This document shows positions 1-9,204 of a stretch of DNA of 64,000 bases, in pieces (the first letter of the stretch is position 1; each line of letters begins with the position of its first letter). The stretch covers positions 22,448 through 86,447 of the forward strand of contig JAEZIB010000038.1 of NCBI GenBank assembly GCA_023416275.1, read 5' to 3'. Source of the stretch: Bacillota bacterium. Its GTDB lineage: Bacteria; Bacillota; Clostridia; Acetivibrionales; DSM-1351. The notes under the pieces were generated by a model, which was not told the DNA's origin, ran no database searches, and was given only the letters and a program-made list of their open reading frames with translations. The translations under genes and the position numbers were made by a program.

Positions 1-2
1 GG

Positions 3-443
3 GCAAGAGGAAGGAGAGGCCTTGACATCCTGAATTTACTCCAAAAGGATAATAATTATGTGGTAAGAATAGCTGAACTGGACTATAAGGATATTCAAGA
101 GGTGGATGAAATGCTGCTAAAGGCTTCACTGGAACTGAAATGTAAGTTGGTTACTACCGACTACAACCTCAGTAAGGTGGCAAGGCTAAGAGGGATTGAT
201 GTGTTAAATATTAATGATTTGGCAAATGCAGTTAAGCCAATTGCTTTACCTGGTGAAGAGATGAATGTCCAAATTATAAAAGACGGTAAGGAAGCTGGAC
301 AAGGTGTGGCTTTTCTTGATGACGGGACTATGATTGTTGTTGAGGGTGGAAAGAAATATTTAGGAGAAACAATCCAAATAATTGTAACAAGTGTACTTCA
401 GACCTCAGCAGGAAGATTAATTTTTGCTAAGCCTGATAAATAA
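3..443 (+). CDS. yacL: YacL-type PIN-TRAM domain protein, 3' part
   Basis: The reading frame is already open at the window edge, so only the C-terminal ~146 residues are seen. The first visible residues (ARGRRGLDIL) and the stretch around VTTDYNLSKVARLRGI match the end of a PIN nuclease-like fold. The last ~60 residues (from about GEEMNVQI to the end) look like a TRAM RNA-binding domain. In B. subtilis the yacL homologue is a membrane-anchored PIN-TRAM protein directly upstream of ispD, the same order as here. A GTG at 60 is an internal codon, not the start. Function is not settled in the family; a nuclease or RNA-related role is assumed from the domains. Confidence 0.85.
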   Translation, partial: ARGRRGLDILNLLQKDNNYVVRIAELDYKDIQEVDEMLLKASLELKCKLVTTDYNLSKVARLRGIDVLNINDLANAVKPIALPGEEMNVQIIKDGKEAGQGVAFLDDGTMIVVEGGKKYLGETIQIIVTSVLQTSAGRLIFAKPDK

Positions 444-455
444 TACTATTTCGCA

Positions 456-483
456 TTGACAAAGGGATTGTAGTATTTAAAAT
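456..483 (+). promoter_or_regulatory. possible sigma-A promoter for ispD
   Basis: TTGACA at 456-461 is followed after 16 bases by TAAAAT at 478-483, ten bases or so before the ispD ribosome binding site. The match is good but the leader would be very short. Confidence 0.45.
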
Positions 484-518
484 GCTAATAATTGAACTGA
501 TGGAGGTTATACGTAAAA

Positions 519-1262
519 TTGGGTTTAAATAAAGAAGCTGGTTTAGTTAAGAACATAATAACTGAAAAGACAACAGCAATAATTACAGCTGCCGGAAAAG
601 GCACAAGAATGAATTCCGACATAAACAAACAGTATCTTGATATTGCAGGAATACCTGTTTTGGCTAGAACAATAGCCTCCTTTGAGAAATGTGATGCTAT
701 TACTGATATTATTGTAGTTGTTAATGAAGATGACATTCAGTATTGCAGAAGTAATATTATTGAGCAATATAATTTTTCAAAGGTTAAAGCATTAATCCGT
801 GGCGGTTCAGAACGTCAAAATTCAGTATATAAAGGTTTATGTGCTTCTGATAAAAGCAGTAAAATTGTGCTGATTCATGATGGTGCAAGACCCTTTGTGA
901 GTAATAAGAATATTATTGATTGTGTATTAGCAGCAAAAGAATATGGTGCATGTGGAATAGGGGTTAGGCTTAAAGACACTATTAAAATATGTGACCAAAA
1001 TGGCTTTGTAAAAACTACGCCTGACAGAAGCAGTTTATGGAGTATTCAGACGCCTCAAGCATTTACATATGACATAATAATGAATGCACATAAAATGGCA
1101 ATCCAAAGTGGTTATATTGGTACAGATGATTTAGTTTTAGTTGAGAGACAGGGAATACAGGTTAAAATTATTGAAGGCAGCTATCAGAATATTAAAATAA
1201 CTACGCCTGAGGATTTGATAATAGGTGAGTCAATTGCAAAAAGCATAGGGGATAGTATATAA
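519..1262 (+). CDS. ispD: 2-C-methyl-D-erythritol 4-phosphate cytidylyltransferase
   Basis: Third step of the MEP isoprenoid pathway: CTP plus MEP gives CDP-ME and pyrophosphate, in the cytosol. The N-terminus has the nucleotide-binding AAGKGTRM loop with the following NKQY (residues ~23-42), then RGGSERQNSV, the metal/substrate segment HDGARPFV, and TPDRSSLWSIQTPQAF, all typical of IspD. Length 247 is slightly longer than usual because of a ~16-residue N-terminal tail. The start is a TTG at 519 chosen because GGAGG lies at 503-507. It sits after yacL as in B. subtilis, but the ispF homologue here is on the opposite strand. Confidence 0.93.
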   Translation: MGLNKEAGLVKNIITEKTTAIITAAGKGTRMNSDINKQYLDIAGIPVLARTIASFEKCDAITDIIVVVNEDDIQYCRSNIIEQYNFSKVKALIRGGSERQNSVYKGLCASDKSSKIVLIHDGARPFVSNKNIIDCVLAAKEYGACGIGVRLKDTIKICDQNGFVKTTPDRSSLWSIQTPQAFTYDIIMNAHKMAIQSGYIGTDDLVLVERQGIQVKIIEGSYQNIKITTPEDLIIGESIAKSIGDSI

Positions 1263-1349
1263 TTATTAACTCAATTTCCTACATAAAAGTCTTTGTTTTG
1301 TAAGCTAATCAATGGTTTATATCAAAAAATAATATAGAGCTTAATAAAG

Positions 1350-1392
1350 CTGGTGCAAATTTAATTCTTTGGCTTAACAAGACTTGCACCAG
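1350..1392. terminator. hairpin between convergent ispD and ispF
   Basis: CTGGTGCAA (1350-1358) and TTGCACCAG (1384-1392) form a perfect 9-bp stem around a 25-base loop between two converging genes. T-tracts are weak on both sides, so termination is inferred from position and symmetry. Confidence 0.5.
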
Positions 1393-1420
1393 TATTTCCC
1401 AGCCTCGTTGAATCTAGTCG

Positions 1421-1891
1421 TTATAATGCTGTTACGCAGCAAAAGGCTTGAATACCTTTTCCTTGACCAAAAGCAGTAAGTCCTTCACCTGTTGTGGCTG
1501 TAATTCCAACACTATTCTCAGGGAGTCCTAGTAACTCTCCAATCACTTTTTGCATTTTAGATATTTTAGGGGATATTTTGGGATATGAACATTCTATGGT
1601 AATTGAAACATGTACAATTTTTATATTGTCCAGATATTTCAGTGCCTCCAAAACATAGGCTGAACTATCTGTAATTCCATTCTCTATGCACATTTTATCA
1701 GCTATTTTGCCTAAAATATTAACACCTGTAACTCCAGAAATAGCATTAGTCAGGGCATGAAGAACAACATCTGCGTCACTATTTCCTGCAAGAGGCGTTA
1801 CACCATCAAATATAACTCCGCCTAGTATAAATTTTTTTTGAGTATTTTCAAAATCAAATTTATGGCTGTCTTGTCCTATTCCAACTTTCAT
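1421..1891 (-). CDS. ispF: divergent 2-C-methyl-D-erythritol 2,4-cyclodiphosphate synthase
   Basis: IspF converts CDP-ME 2-phosphate to the cyclic diphosphate, releasing CMP. The 156-residue length fits. The zinc ligands are visible: D8 and H10 in GIGQDSHKF and H45 in DADVVLHAL. However, the region after the histidine, normally carrying a DIG...FPDTD segment, reads ILGKIADKMCIENGITDSS, and the C-terminal signature normally read as TTTEKLGFTGRGEGI is here ATTGEGLTAFGQGKGI. The protein is therefore a divergent IspF; it could be the working enzyme or a paralogue. A GGGGG lies 9 bases before the ATG. It converges on ispD. Confidence 0.78.
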   Translation of the reverse strand: MKVGIGQDSHKFDFENTQKKFILGGVIFDGVTPLAGNSDADVVLHALTNAISGVTGVNILGKIADKMCIENGITDSSAYVLEALKYLDNIKIVHVSITIECSYPKISPKISKMQKVIGELLGLPENSVGITATTGEGLTAFGQGKGIQAFCCVTAL

Positions 1892-2376
1892 AAGTTTGCC
1901 CCCACTTTTTAATTATAAAGTTTTTCACATTTTGTTTACTATAAATATTTACAATCATTATATTATACATGCTATAACACTTCAAGTGCATATAGAGTGC
2001 CTTTAAGACAATTAAATGACAAATTAGGTGTGGAAATATTTGAATTATAACATATTGGTTTTTTTGCCCATCGTTAAATGACTTAACTGCGGTATTTACA
2101 TAAATAATTAAAATGATATAATCTCTAAAATTAGTGCATTTTTTCAGTTCGTTTGAGTTGAATTTTTTAGCCTAAAGATTCAGGTAATATATTTCTCAAA
2201 AAGCTAATAAATATGAAAAACATGTCAATACTAAAAGTATACGTTTTTATCCATGATTTGTTTTTAGTACAATTAATTACAAGTAAGTTAGTGGATTGGA
2301 CTATGAAAAATACATTTTTAATACTGCATAATATTTTCATTATTTTTTATGCAATTATGAGGAGTGGGAGGTTTCT
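1892..2376. other. 485-bp AT-rich intergenic region
   Basis: Separates divergent ispF and the SH3-CAP gene. I found no reading frame, riboswitch core or strong hairpin in it. It must carry the promoters for both genes, but no unambiguous -35/-10 pair stands out. Confidence 0.4.
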
Positions 2377-3171
2377 ATGATAAAAAGGAGATTATTGGTA
2401 TCAATATTACTTTTATTGGTTACGCTATTTACTGTTTTTCCGATGGGAACAGGTCAGTTCAAGGTTGAGGCTTCTGAAGCCTATAAAAGCATGGAACTCG
2501 CAACTGGTGTAGTCACTGCAACAAATGTAAATTTACGTACTGGTCCTGCAACTACTTTTGATATTATTTGTAAACTTAAAAAGAACCAGGGAATTACCAT
2601 TATCGGAAAAATGGGAGATTGGTACGCTGTTTATGTAGGATCAAGCGGCAATGTGGGAGCAATTACATCTCAATATGTTAAGGTTGACACAACAAAGGAA
2701 ACAACTAATAAAACCAATACAAAAACTGTTTCAGCTAAGGCTACGAAAGCTGTAAACACTGTCACTGCAACGGCTACGAAGGCTAAGGATATTTCATCTG
2801 ATGAACAGGCATTGTTGGATTTAATAAATACAGAAAGAAAAAAACAGGGCTTAGTGGCATTAGAGTTTGATGCTAACCTAGTAAATATAGCAAGATTAAA
2901 GGCTAAGGATATGAAAGATAATAATTATTTTAGCCATACATCAAAATTCTATGGTTCACCTTTTGATATGATGAAAAAGTATGACATCAAATTTAGTGCT
3001 GCAGGTGAAAATATTGCTGGAAATCAGTCAGTTGAAAAGGCTGTAAAAGCTTGGTCAAATGAAAGTGGAAATAATCTATACAATAAAAAGTTTACACATA
3101 CAGGTATAGGAATTGTGGACAGCCCAACATATGGAAAGATATTTGTACAGATGTTTATAAGGAAGACATAA
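2377..3171 (+). CDS. secreted SH3b-CAP domain protein (YkwD-like)
   Basis: Residues 1-~33 are a signal peptide (KRR, a long Leu/Val core, then an Ala-rich cleavage region near VEASEA). Residues ~45-105 form a bacterial SH3 domain (NVNLRTGPATTFD, WYAVYVG), usually a cell-wall binding module. A Thr/Lys/Ala-rich linker (~105-140) leads to a CAP/SCP domain (~145-264) with LLDLINTERKKQGL, the His-containing YFSHTS, GENIAG and FTHTGIGIV motifs. CAP proteins of this type are exported, and their biochemical role is poorly known. SD GGGAGG sits 6 bases before the ATG. Apparently monocistronic. Confidence 0.9.
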   Translation: MIKRRLLVSILLLLVTLFTVFPMGTGQFKVEASEAYKSMELATGVVTATNVNLRTGPATTFDIICKLKKNQGITIIGKMGDWYAVYVGSSGNVGAITSQYVKVDTTKETTNKTNTKTVSAKATKAVNTVTATATKAKDISSDEQALLDLINTERKKQGLVALEFDANLVNIARLKAKDMKDNNYFSHTSKFYGSPFDMMKKYDIKFSAAGENIAGNQSVEKAVKAWSNESGNNLYNKKFTHTGIGIVDSPTYGKIFVQMFIRKT

Positions 3172-3224
3172 TGAATAATCATGAATACTATGTTCAAATA
3201 TCATATAAATGAATTCTCTATTAT

Positions 3225-3265
3225 AAAGTGCTTGAAATACTACCGACAATAGTTTCAAGCACTTT
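3225..3265. terminator. bidirectional terminator
   Basis: AAAGTGCTTGAAA (3225-3237) pairs perfectly with TTTCAAGCACTTT (3253-3265), a 13-bp stem between two converging genes. Confidence 0.75.
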
Positions 3266-3284
3266 CATTATTACCCTGAATAAA

Positions 3285-4190
3285 TTAAAACTTCTGATTA
3301 TTAATTATGTTCTCCAAATCAAAAGGTGGAGCAATTGAAATTGTCTTGTCCTTCAAATAATCTAGATGCTTTGCTGGACTTGTAAAAGCAAAAGTAAGCT
3401 TATTAGCGCAAAGCATTTGATATTTTGCGCTGTATCTTTTATTTTCAGCATTTTTACCATATTTACCATCACCAATTATCGGATGGCCATAAAATGAAAG
3501 ATGCGCACGAATTTGATGAGTTTTACCCGTTATTAGCTCTACTTCTAGCAAACTCAGGTTATCTAATGACTTAATAACGTTATATCTGGTAACAATTTTC
3601 ACAGAATCTTTAGACTTTTTATCTGAGATAAAGACTTTGCTAATCTTCTCATTTTTCTCCAAGTAGTCAGTAAGCTCAGCTTGTTTCTTTTCCATAATGC
3701 CCGAAACAACGCAATTATAATACTTTTGTATTTCTCTGTGCTTTATTTTATCCAACATAATGTCCAGTGTTGCTTGGTTTTTTGCAAGAACAACCAAGCC
3801 GCTTGTGTTTCTGTCTAGTCTATGGCACAATGCAATATCAGTGCCATACTGTTTTTGAAGCTTGTCGATGAGAGTAGCTTCTTTTTGGTTACTATCAGGA
3901 TGTACAGGAATACCTTGAGCTTTATTTACTACCAAAAGATTATTATCCTCAAAAACAACACTATAACCCTCATCACTTTTGCCAAACAGGAAGTCATCAA
4001 TAATATAAATATCAATTATATCTCCGCTTGATACTACATAGTCTTCTTTTACTCGAACACCATTTACCTTAATGTCTTTTTTACGAAGTGCTTTGAATAA
4101 CATACCAGATGTTAAATTAGGGAAAAAATCCCGTATTACTCTTTCGATTTTTTTGCTTTCGTGTTTGTTTTCTGCAATTACTGTTCTCAT
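3285..4190 (-). CDS. RluA-family pseudouridine synthase
   Basis: Makes pseudouridine in rRNA or tRNA. An S4-like RNA-binding region occupies about residues 15-75 (LFKALRKKDIKVNGVRV). The catalytic domain carries the diagnostic HRLDRNTSGLVV with the catalytic Asp, followed by the Tyr-containing KYYNCVVSG segment and GKTHQIRAHLSFYGHPIIGD near the C-terminus. Length 301 is normal. The RNA position it modifies cannot be told from sequence. No clear SD precedes the ATG. Confidence 0.92.
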   Translation of the reverse strand: MRTVIAENKHESKKIERVIRDFFPNLTSGMLFKALRKKDIKVNGVRVKEDYVVSSGDIIDIYIIDDFLFGKSDEGYSVVFEDNNLLVVNKAQGIPVHPDSNQKEATLIDKLQKQYGTDIALCHRLDRNTSGLVVLAKNQATLDIMLDKIKHREIQKYYNCVVSGIMEKKQAELTDYLEKNEKISKVFISDKKSKDSVKIVTRYNVIKSLDNLSLLEVELITGKTHQIRAHLSFYGHPIIGDGKYGKNAENKRYSAKYQMLCANKLTFAFTSPAKHLDYLKDKTISIAPPFDLENIINNQKF

Positions 4191-4251
4191 TTTATATTTT
4201 ATTTAGGACAACAAAATATTAAGACCCAAATTTAATAAGGGATGTCATTAT

Positions 4252-6690
4252 TTAGTTATTCTCAATTATCCTTTCCAACAAGCTATAATACTTATCACAG
4301 AGAGCTTCAGATTCTAGGCTTGAATTGCCTTCAGAAATTATTTTGAAAATTGGCTTATCAGCATCAGGCAGCAAAAAAACCCAACCTTGGCTTGAATATA
4401 GCTTAATTCCATCTAATAGCTCTATCTTTTTTAAATTTTGTTCATTTATAACCGTCTTCATAATTTTACCTTTTAATTCCCAAGGACAATGAATACTTTT
4501 CTTCATCATATAGAATTCTGGGATTTCAGACATAAGCTCGGTCAAACTGGTATTTGAAGAGCATATATATTCAACAATATAAATTAATCCTGCAATGGCA
4601 TCAAAACTCAAAATAAACTGTTTAGACTCTTTATCAATACTATTATTTAAGATTTCATCCATTATTGCATAAGACGAATTTTTTGTTCTTTTAACCTTAC
4701 AATTATATTTAAGTGCAAGCTTGTCAATTACCTCTGAACCTGTAATAGGTGCAAAGAAGGTTGACCCTGGGGTGGTTCTGAATATTATTAATGCAATAAA
4801 TGCTTGAAATAAATCATCTTTTATTACGCTACCAGATTTATTAACTAATACAAGGTCTTCAGCGTTTTTGTCAATAACTGCTGCAAAATCATAAGTTGTG
4901 TTTTCAATGCTTTGCCTTATTTGATCCAAATCATAACTATTATTATATGTAAAACTATTTGTTGTGCAGCCTAAGTCATTAAGCATTGAAACTACCATTG
5001 ACAATACAAATTCTGATTGTGAATAAACACATATCTTCAGCTTTTTCGCTTTAATTAGCGCAATATCAACTTTACTATATATTGAACGCATATAATATAT
5101 GCTAAAATCAGTTATATTATTTAGTCGTCTTATTTGGTCGGCTGAACATCTTTTAAAATCTTCCTTAAAAAAAGAATTCTCGATTTTACGCTCATTAAAC
5201 CGACTTATAGCAGCACCTCTTCCATCCATGAAGTCGACTCTAACCATATTATCATTTTCAATGTCAGTTTTTATATGTATGCCACCCTCAACAGCCAAAA
5301 ATCCGATGGCAGCTCTTGCAATTGGTGTTAATAAACTACTCATGTTATATACTTCAACACCAACCGATAATATTCCTGATATGAATGCATGCTTAAACAT
5401 TCTTGCTGAATTTGAATTTGTAGAACTGACAACAACTCTAGAACCTATTTTGAACTGAGAGCCATATGCTGCGCCCAGTCTTGTAGCAAATTCAGGAGAT
5501 ATATCTACATTTATAATTCCTGAGATACCGTTTTGACCATAAATTTTGTTAGTATGCTTTGTACCCCATATCATATTTCTATCAATAATTGCAAAAGGAT
5601 CAATTATTTTTTCTGGCCAAACTTTTATATTTGGTTTAACAATAACTCGTTCACTAATTTTGCAACCTTCACCTATAACTGAATTTTCGAATAAGGATAC
5701 ATAGTGCTTTAGATTTACTCTGTTGCAAAGTATGGCACCTCTTAATTCACTTCCATACTCTATATAGCAATTGTCCCAAATAATACTTCGGACAATAGAT
5801 ACATCGTCTTCGATAATAGTATTGTTTCCAATTATCGTACAATTATCAATTAAAGTGCCATTTCCTATTTTACAGTTAGAGCCTATAATACACGGACCAT
5901 TAATTTCAGCAGTACTTTCAATAACTGTACCCGAGCCTACCCAAACACCTTCTTTTATCTGAACTCCATCAAAATCTATTTTAAACTTTTTCTCTAATAC
6001 GTCACATTGAGATTTTACATATGATCTTATATCACCTATATCACACCAATAATCTGTACTAATATATCCATACAGCTTTTCTGAAGCGAATAGGAGAGAA
6101 GGAAATACATCGTGGCTGAAATCAGTATTTTTATTAGGTTCTATATAATTAAAGATTTCTGGTTCAAGGATGTAAGTGCCAGTATTTACTGTGTCACTGA
6201 ATATTTCTCCCCAACTGGGTTTCTCAACAAAGCCAGTAATGGAACCATCCGCATTAGTTAACACAACCCCATAATCAAGTGGTACGTCAACCTTAGTTAA
6301 AACAATTGTTGCAATAGAATTCTTTTCTTTATGAAAGTTTATTGCTTCAGCTATGTTCAAATTTGTTACAGAATCACCACTGATTACAATAAAAGATTCA
6401 TCTAGAAAGCTCTGAGCGTTTTTAACCCCTCCAGCTGTCCCTAGAGGCGTATCCTCAAGAAAATATGTGATGTTGACTCCTAAATTTTTTCCATTACCAA
6501 AGTAATCCTTAATGTGTTGAGGATGGTACATTAGGGTAACACCAATATCGGTAATACCATATTTTTTTAATAAATTGATAGTATGTTCCATAACTGGCTT
6601 ATTCATCACCGAAACCATCGGTTTCGGCAAATTACAAGTAAGCGGTCGCAGTCTTGAGCCTTCTCCGCCGGCCATAATAATAGCTTTCAT
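4252..6690 (-). CDS. nucleotidyltransferase / left-handed beta-helix / phosphomannomutase-like fusion
   Basis: 812 residues. Residues 1-~230 are a sugar-1-phosphate nucleotidyltransferase: AGGEGSRLRPLT, then KPMVSVMNKPVMEH, SGDSVTNL and DIGDI. Residues ~250-375 are hexapeptide repeats (IIGSNCKIGNGTLIDNCTII). From ~385 on the order of a phosphohexomutase is recognisable (VVVSSTNSNSARM, then SLLTPIARAAI), but the catalytic TASHNP serine loop and the DGDxDR metal loop are absent (GGIHIKTDIENDN and DKNAEDLVLV stand in their places). It is usually annotated as mannose-1-phosphate guanylyltransferase; the mutase half is probably non-catalytic here. GGGGTG precedes the ATG. Confidence 0.88.
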   Translation of the reverse strand: MKAIIMAGGEGSRLRPLTCNLPKPMVSVMNKPVMEHTINLLKKYGITDIGVTLMYHPQHIKDYFGNGKNLGVNITYFLEDTPLGTAGGVKNAQSFLDESFIVISGDSVTNLNIAEAINFHKEKNSIATIVLTKVDVPLDYGVVLTNADGSITGFVEKPSWGEIFSDTVNTGTYILEPEIFNYIEPNKNTDFSHDVFPSLLFASEKLYGYISTDYWCDIGDIRSYVKSQCDVLEKKFKIDFDGVQIKEGVWVGSGTVIESTAEINGPCIIGSNCKIGNGTLIDNCTIIGNNTIIEDDVSIVRSIIWDNCYIEYGSELRGAILCNRVNLKHYVSLFENSVIGEGCKISERVIVKPNIKVWPEKIIDPFAIIDRNMIWGTKHTNKIYGQNGISGIINVDISPEFATRLGAAYGSQFKIGSRVVVSSTNSNSARMFKHAFISGILSVGVEVYNMSSLLTPIARAAIGFLAVEGGIHIKTDIENDNMVRVDFMDGRGAAISRFNERKIENSFFKEDFKRCSADQIRRLNNITDFSIYYMRSIYSKVDIALIKAKKLKICVYSQSEFVLSMVVSMLNDLGCTTNSFTYNNSYDLDQIRQSIENTTYDFAAVIDKNAEDLVLVNKSGSVIKDDLFQAFIALIIFRTTPGSTFFAPITGSEVIDKLALKYNCKVKRTKNSSYAIMDEILNNSIDKESKQFILSFDAIAGLIYIVEYICSSNTSLTELMSEIPEFYMMKKSIHCPWELKGKIMKTVINEQNLKKIELLDGIKLYSSQGWVFLLPDADKPIFKIISEGNSSLESEALCDKYYSLLERIIENN

Positions 6691-6780
6691 AGCTACACCC
6701 CACGATACTGGTATTTTACTTCCTAGAAAAAATCCATACCATTATATTCAATATTTTTTTAAATAATCCTCTAAAAATTT

Positions 6781-7044
6781 CTAATCTAACACACCATAGC
6801 TTCCTTCTACCACCGAAATAGCATTATCCTTTTTAGTCGAATCCACATTGATTTCTAACTTTACAACAGTTGAAGCAATAGCGCCCGGGAATTTCCGCGG
6901 TATTATTTTTTGACTAAAGCCCACATGAAGACCATAATCTGAAGTATTCAGGTTTGCCATTGTTATTCCATTTGTTTTTAAATTGTTTATAGCTGTATTG
7001 GCATCATATAAGTTTGTATATAATGCAGTAATTTTCTCATCCAT
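6781..7044 (-). CDS. small protein, general stress 17M-like fold
   Basis: 87 residues starting at the ATG at 7044, which has GGAGG 7 bases upstream; a longer reading from 7074 would swallow that ribosome binding site. The N-terminus (ITALYTNLYDANTAINNLKTNGI) resembles the start of YflT/GSP17M-type domains, which begin with a strand, then a helix scanning for sugar- or stress-related repeats. The rest is not recognised. Cytosolic, no signal or membrane segment. Function unknown; the family link is a weak inference. Confidence 0.7.
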   Translation of the reverse strand: MDEKITALYTNLYDANTAINNLKTNGITMANLNTSDYGLHVGFSQKIIPRKFPGAIASTVVKLEINVDSTKKDNAISVVEGSYGVLD

Positions 7045-7303
7045 AGCTGTCTCCTCCAATATAGAAAATACCAATAAAATTAGTATTTACAAATATTAAA
7101 GAAATAACTAGGATAAAAGTACCATAATGCTATTACAATACATATACAGGGTTTTAATTTAAAAATAGACATTCAGCACTTACGCTGAAAATAAAACTCT
7201 GCAGAAAGTTGATATTAAATTATAACGTTCCTACATTAAAGTCTCCTTCACCTAAAATTTCCAGACAGGAATTTTTATATAAAAAGAATTTAACTTAAAC
7301 TTC

Positions 7304-7720
7304 TCAGCTATTCCTAAAGGCAAATAATTTATTAAAAACAAAACTGATTAGAGTATAAAAAATCATACCAATAAGCTGAGATATATTTTTATTAATAATC
7401 AACTCCTCAACTAAAAATATAAGCAACCACCGCTGAAGTAAATAGCATATAACAAAAACTGCTGTAAAACGCAAGAATTGTTTTATTGTTGGTGCCTTGT
7501 TATCTTTAAATGTCCAAAGCTTATTCATAATAAAGCTATTAATAAAACCTGCAATATATCCTACAGTATTTGAGGTTTTGTAAGATACTCCGAAGCAATT
7601 CATTAATGTAAATAGTATTACTCCGGTTATTAATGTATTTACTACGCCTACTAAACCATATTTAATGAATTGACCAAACTTTTCGATAAATTTGTTTTTT
7701 AATAAGTTACAATTAATCAT
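7304..7720 (-). CDS. GtrA-family membrane protein
   Basis: 138 residues with four predicted membrane helices (~16-36, 42-60, 78-98, 108-130). The opening QFIKYGLVGVVNTLITGVILF and the TWKFKDN-like segment (LWTFKDNKA) are typical of GtrA, a family thought to help move polyprenyl-linked sugars across the membrane for cell-surface glycosylation. AAGGA precedes the ATG. It stands alone, divergent from the UV endonuclease gene. Confidence 0.88.
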   Translation of the reverse strand: MINCNLLKNKFIEKFGQFIKYGLVGVVNTLITGVILFTLMNCFGVSYKTSNTVGYIAGFINSFIMNKLWTFKDNKAPTIKQFLRFTAVFVICYLLQRWLLIFLVEELIINKNISQLIGMIFYTLISFVFNKLFAFRNS

Positions 7721-7944
7721 TTTTTCCTTTGTTTAAATAAAATATTGTTTAATAGTATAGTAAATATACTATTAATTAAATTTTACCATATCTTACTTTA
7801 AAATAAATAGCTGGTACAAAAAAATATATAATAAAAGATAAAAATTCGTTATTATTTTAATTTTTAAAAGTTGAATTGTTTTTAATGAAATGAGAGGAAT
7901 TGGGAATAATAAAACATACCTGAACAAAAGAATAGGAGATTCAA

Positions 7945-8907
7945 ATGATATTTAGACTTGGATTTGTAGCGATGACACTAGATTTGGAAAATTGCTCGCC
8001 GTCAGGTACAGTTACTTATGCAACATATAAAAACCTTAAGGACGAAAATGCTAGGAAAATAAGGCTTGCCCGAGTATCACGCTGTAATCTTGAAAATACG
8101 TTGAGAATACTTAAAAACAATGCTGCGCAAAATATTGAAGTATATAGGCTTACTTCCAAGCTGATACCTCTTGCTACCCATAATGAGCTATTTGGTTGGA
8201 ATTACAGTGAAGAATTTCAAGATGAATTTAAATGTATTGGAGAATATATAAAAGCTAAGAACTTTAGGGTAAGTGCTCATCCAGACCATTTTACGCTATT
8301 GAATTCTGTTAAATCGGAAGTGCTTGAAGCATCAATCAGAGACCTTGATTATCATGTAAGAATGTTTGAAGCAATGGGGCTTGATGATTACAGGTATAAA
8401 TTAGTACTTCATGTTGGTGGCATGTACGGTAATAAACAAGAAGCAATTGAGCGATTTAAAACAAATTTTATAAATCTTCCTGATAGAATACGCAAACGGA
8501 TTATTTTAGAAAATGACGATAAATCCTTTACAGTGGCTGATGTATTGGGTGTTTGTGAAGATTTGAATATTCCAATGGTATTAGATGTTCACCATCATAA
8601 TTGCGCAAACAATGGTGAGCCAATAGAGGAATTTTTGCACAGGATATTTAACACATGGAATCACGAAGTATATCCTCCAAAGCTTCATTTTTCAAGCCCC
8701 AAAAGCATAAAGGAATATCGCAGCCATGCAGATTATATTGACTATTCAGACTTCGTAAACTTTTTGAATACGGCAAAGGCTTTTAATAGAGATATTGATT
8801 TTATGCTTGAGTGTAAAATGAAGGATAGAGCATTGCTGGAGCTTTCTGAAAAGCTAAAGAAAGCTGAGGATATAATTCAGCTTAATAAAGCAACCTTTAA
8901 AATATAA
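7945..8907 (+). CDS. uvsE: UV DNA damage endonuclease
   Basis: Nicks DNA 5' of UV photoproducts, starting an excision repair route independent of UvrABC. The N-terminus LGFVAMTLDL and the pattern of metal-binding residues in a TIM barrel are visible: RVSAHPDHF, LVLHVGGMYGNK, ILENDDKSFT, LDVHHHNC and the C-terminal MLECKMKD. 320 residues, close to the Deinococcus/Bacillus enzymes. SD AGGAGA precedes the ATG. A role in protecting spores from UV damage is plausible. Confidence 0.93.
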   Translation: MIFRLGFVAMTLDLENCSPSGTVTYATYKNLKDENARKIRLARVSRCNLENTLRILKNNAAQNIEVYRLTSKLIPLATHNELFGWNYSEEFQDEFKCIGEYIKAKNFRVSAHPDHFTLLNSVKSEVLEASIRDLDYHVRMFEAMGLDDYRYKLVLHVGGMYGNKQEAIERFKTNFINLPDRIRKRIILENDDKSFTVADVLGVCEDLNIPMVLDVHHHNCANNGEPIEEFLHRIFNTWNHEVYPPKLHFSSPKSIKEYRSHADYIDYSDFVNFLNTAKAFNRDIDFMLECKMKDRALLELSEKLKKAEDIIQLNKATFKI

Positions 8908-9034
8908 CTAAAATCTATTAAATTTGAATAAAATTTTTAAACAATGAAATAATTAATAATAAGATATTGATTTAGCAGATAATTTTGTTGTTAAGTCAAA
9001 ACAAAAATAATAATTCTGAGAAAGGAAGTTGTAC

Positions 9035-9151
9035 ATGGGTAAAGGTAAAAATAAGGCTAGTAGTGACAATCCTACATTTGATAATGATCAGCTTGGTGAA
9101 AATAAGAGTAGTAATGGCGGTGGAAAAACTAAAAACAAAACGAATAAGTGA
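9035..9151 (+). CDS. 38-residue hydrophilic protein
   Basis: MGKGKNKASSDNPTFDN... ends in a Lys/Asn/Gly-rich tail. It is preceded by AAAGGAAG (9021-9028) at proper spacing and followed by a hairpin terminator, so it is a complete small transcription unit rather than a chance ORF. A longer ORF in another frame over this region lacks a good ribosome binding site. No family recognised; Lys/Asn/Ser-rich composition is reminiscent of small spore-associated proteins, but that is a guess. Confidence 0.6.
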   Translation: MGKGKNKASSDNPTFDNDQLGENKSSNGGGKTKNKTNK

Positions 9152-9163
9152 TTGTTTTTTTAA

Positions 9164-9204
9164 TAAAAGGAGAATTGTGTAACCACCGATTCTCTTTTTA
9201 TTTT
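9164..9204 (+). terminator. intrinsic terminator of the 38-residue gene
   Basis: AAAAGGAGAAT and ATTCTCTTTTTATTTTA form a stem followed by a T-rich tract. Confidence 0.65.

Noticed and set aside
8985..9182. 65-codon ORF over the small gene at 9035
   Set aside because: No ribosome binding site; the 38-codon frame at 9035 has one and ends just before the terminator.
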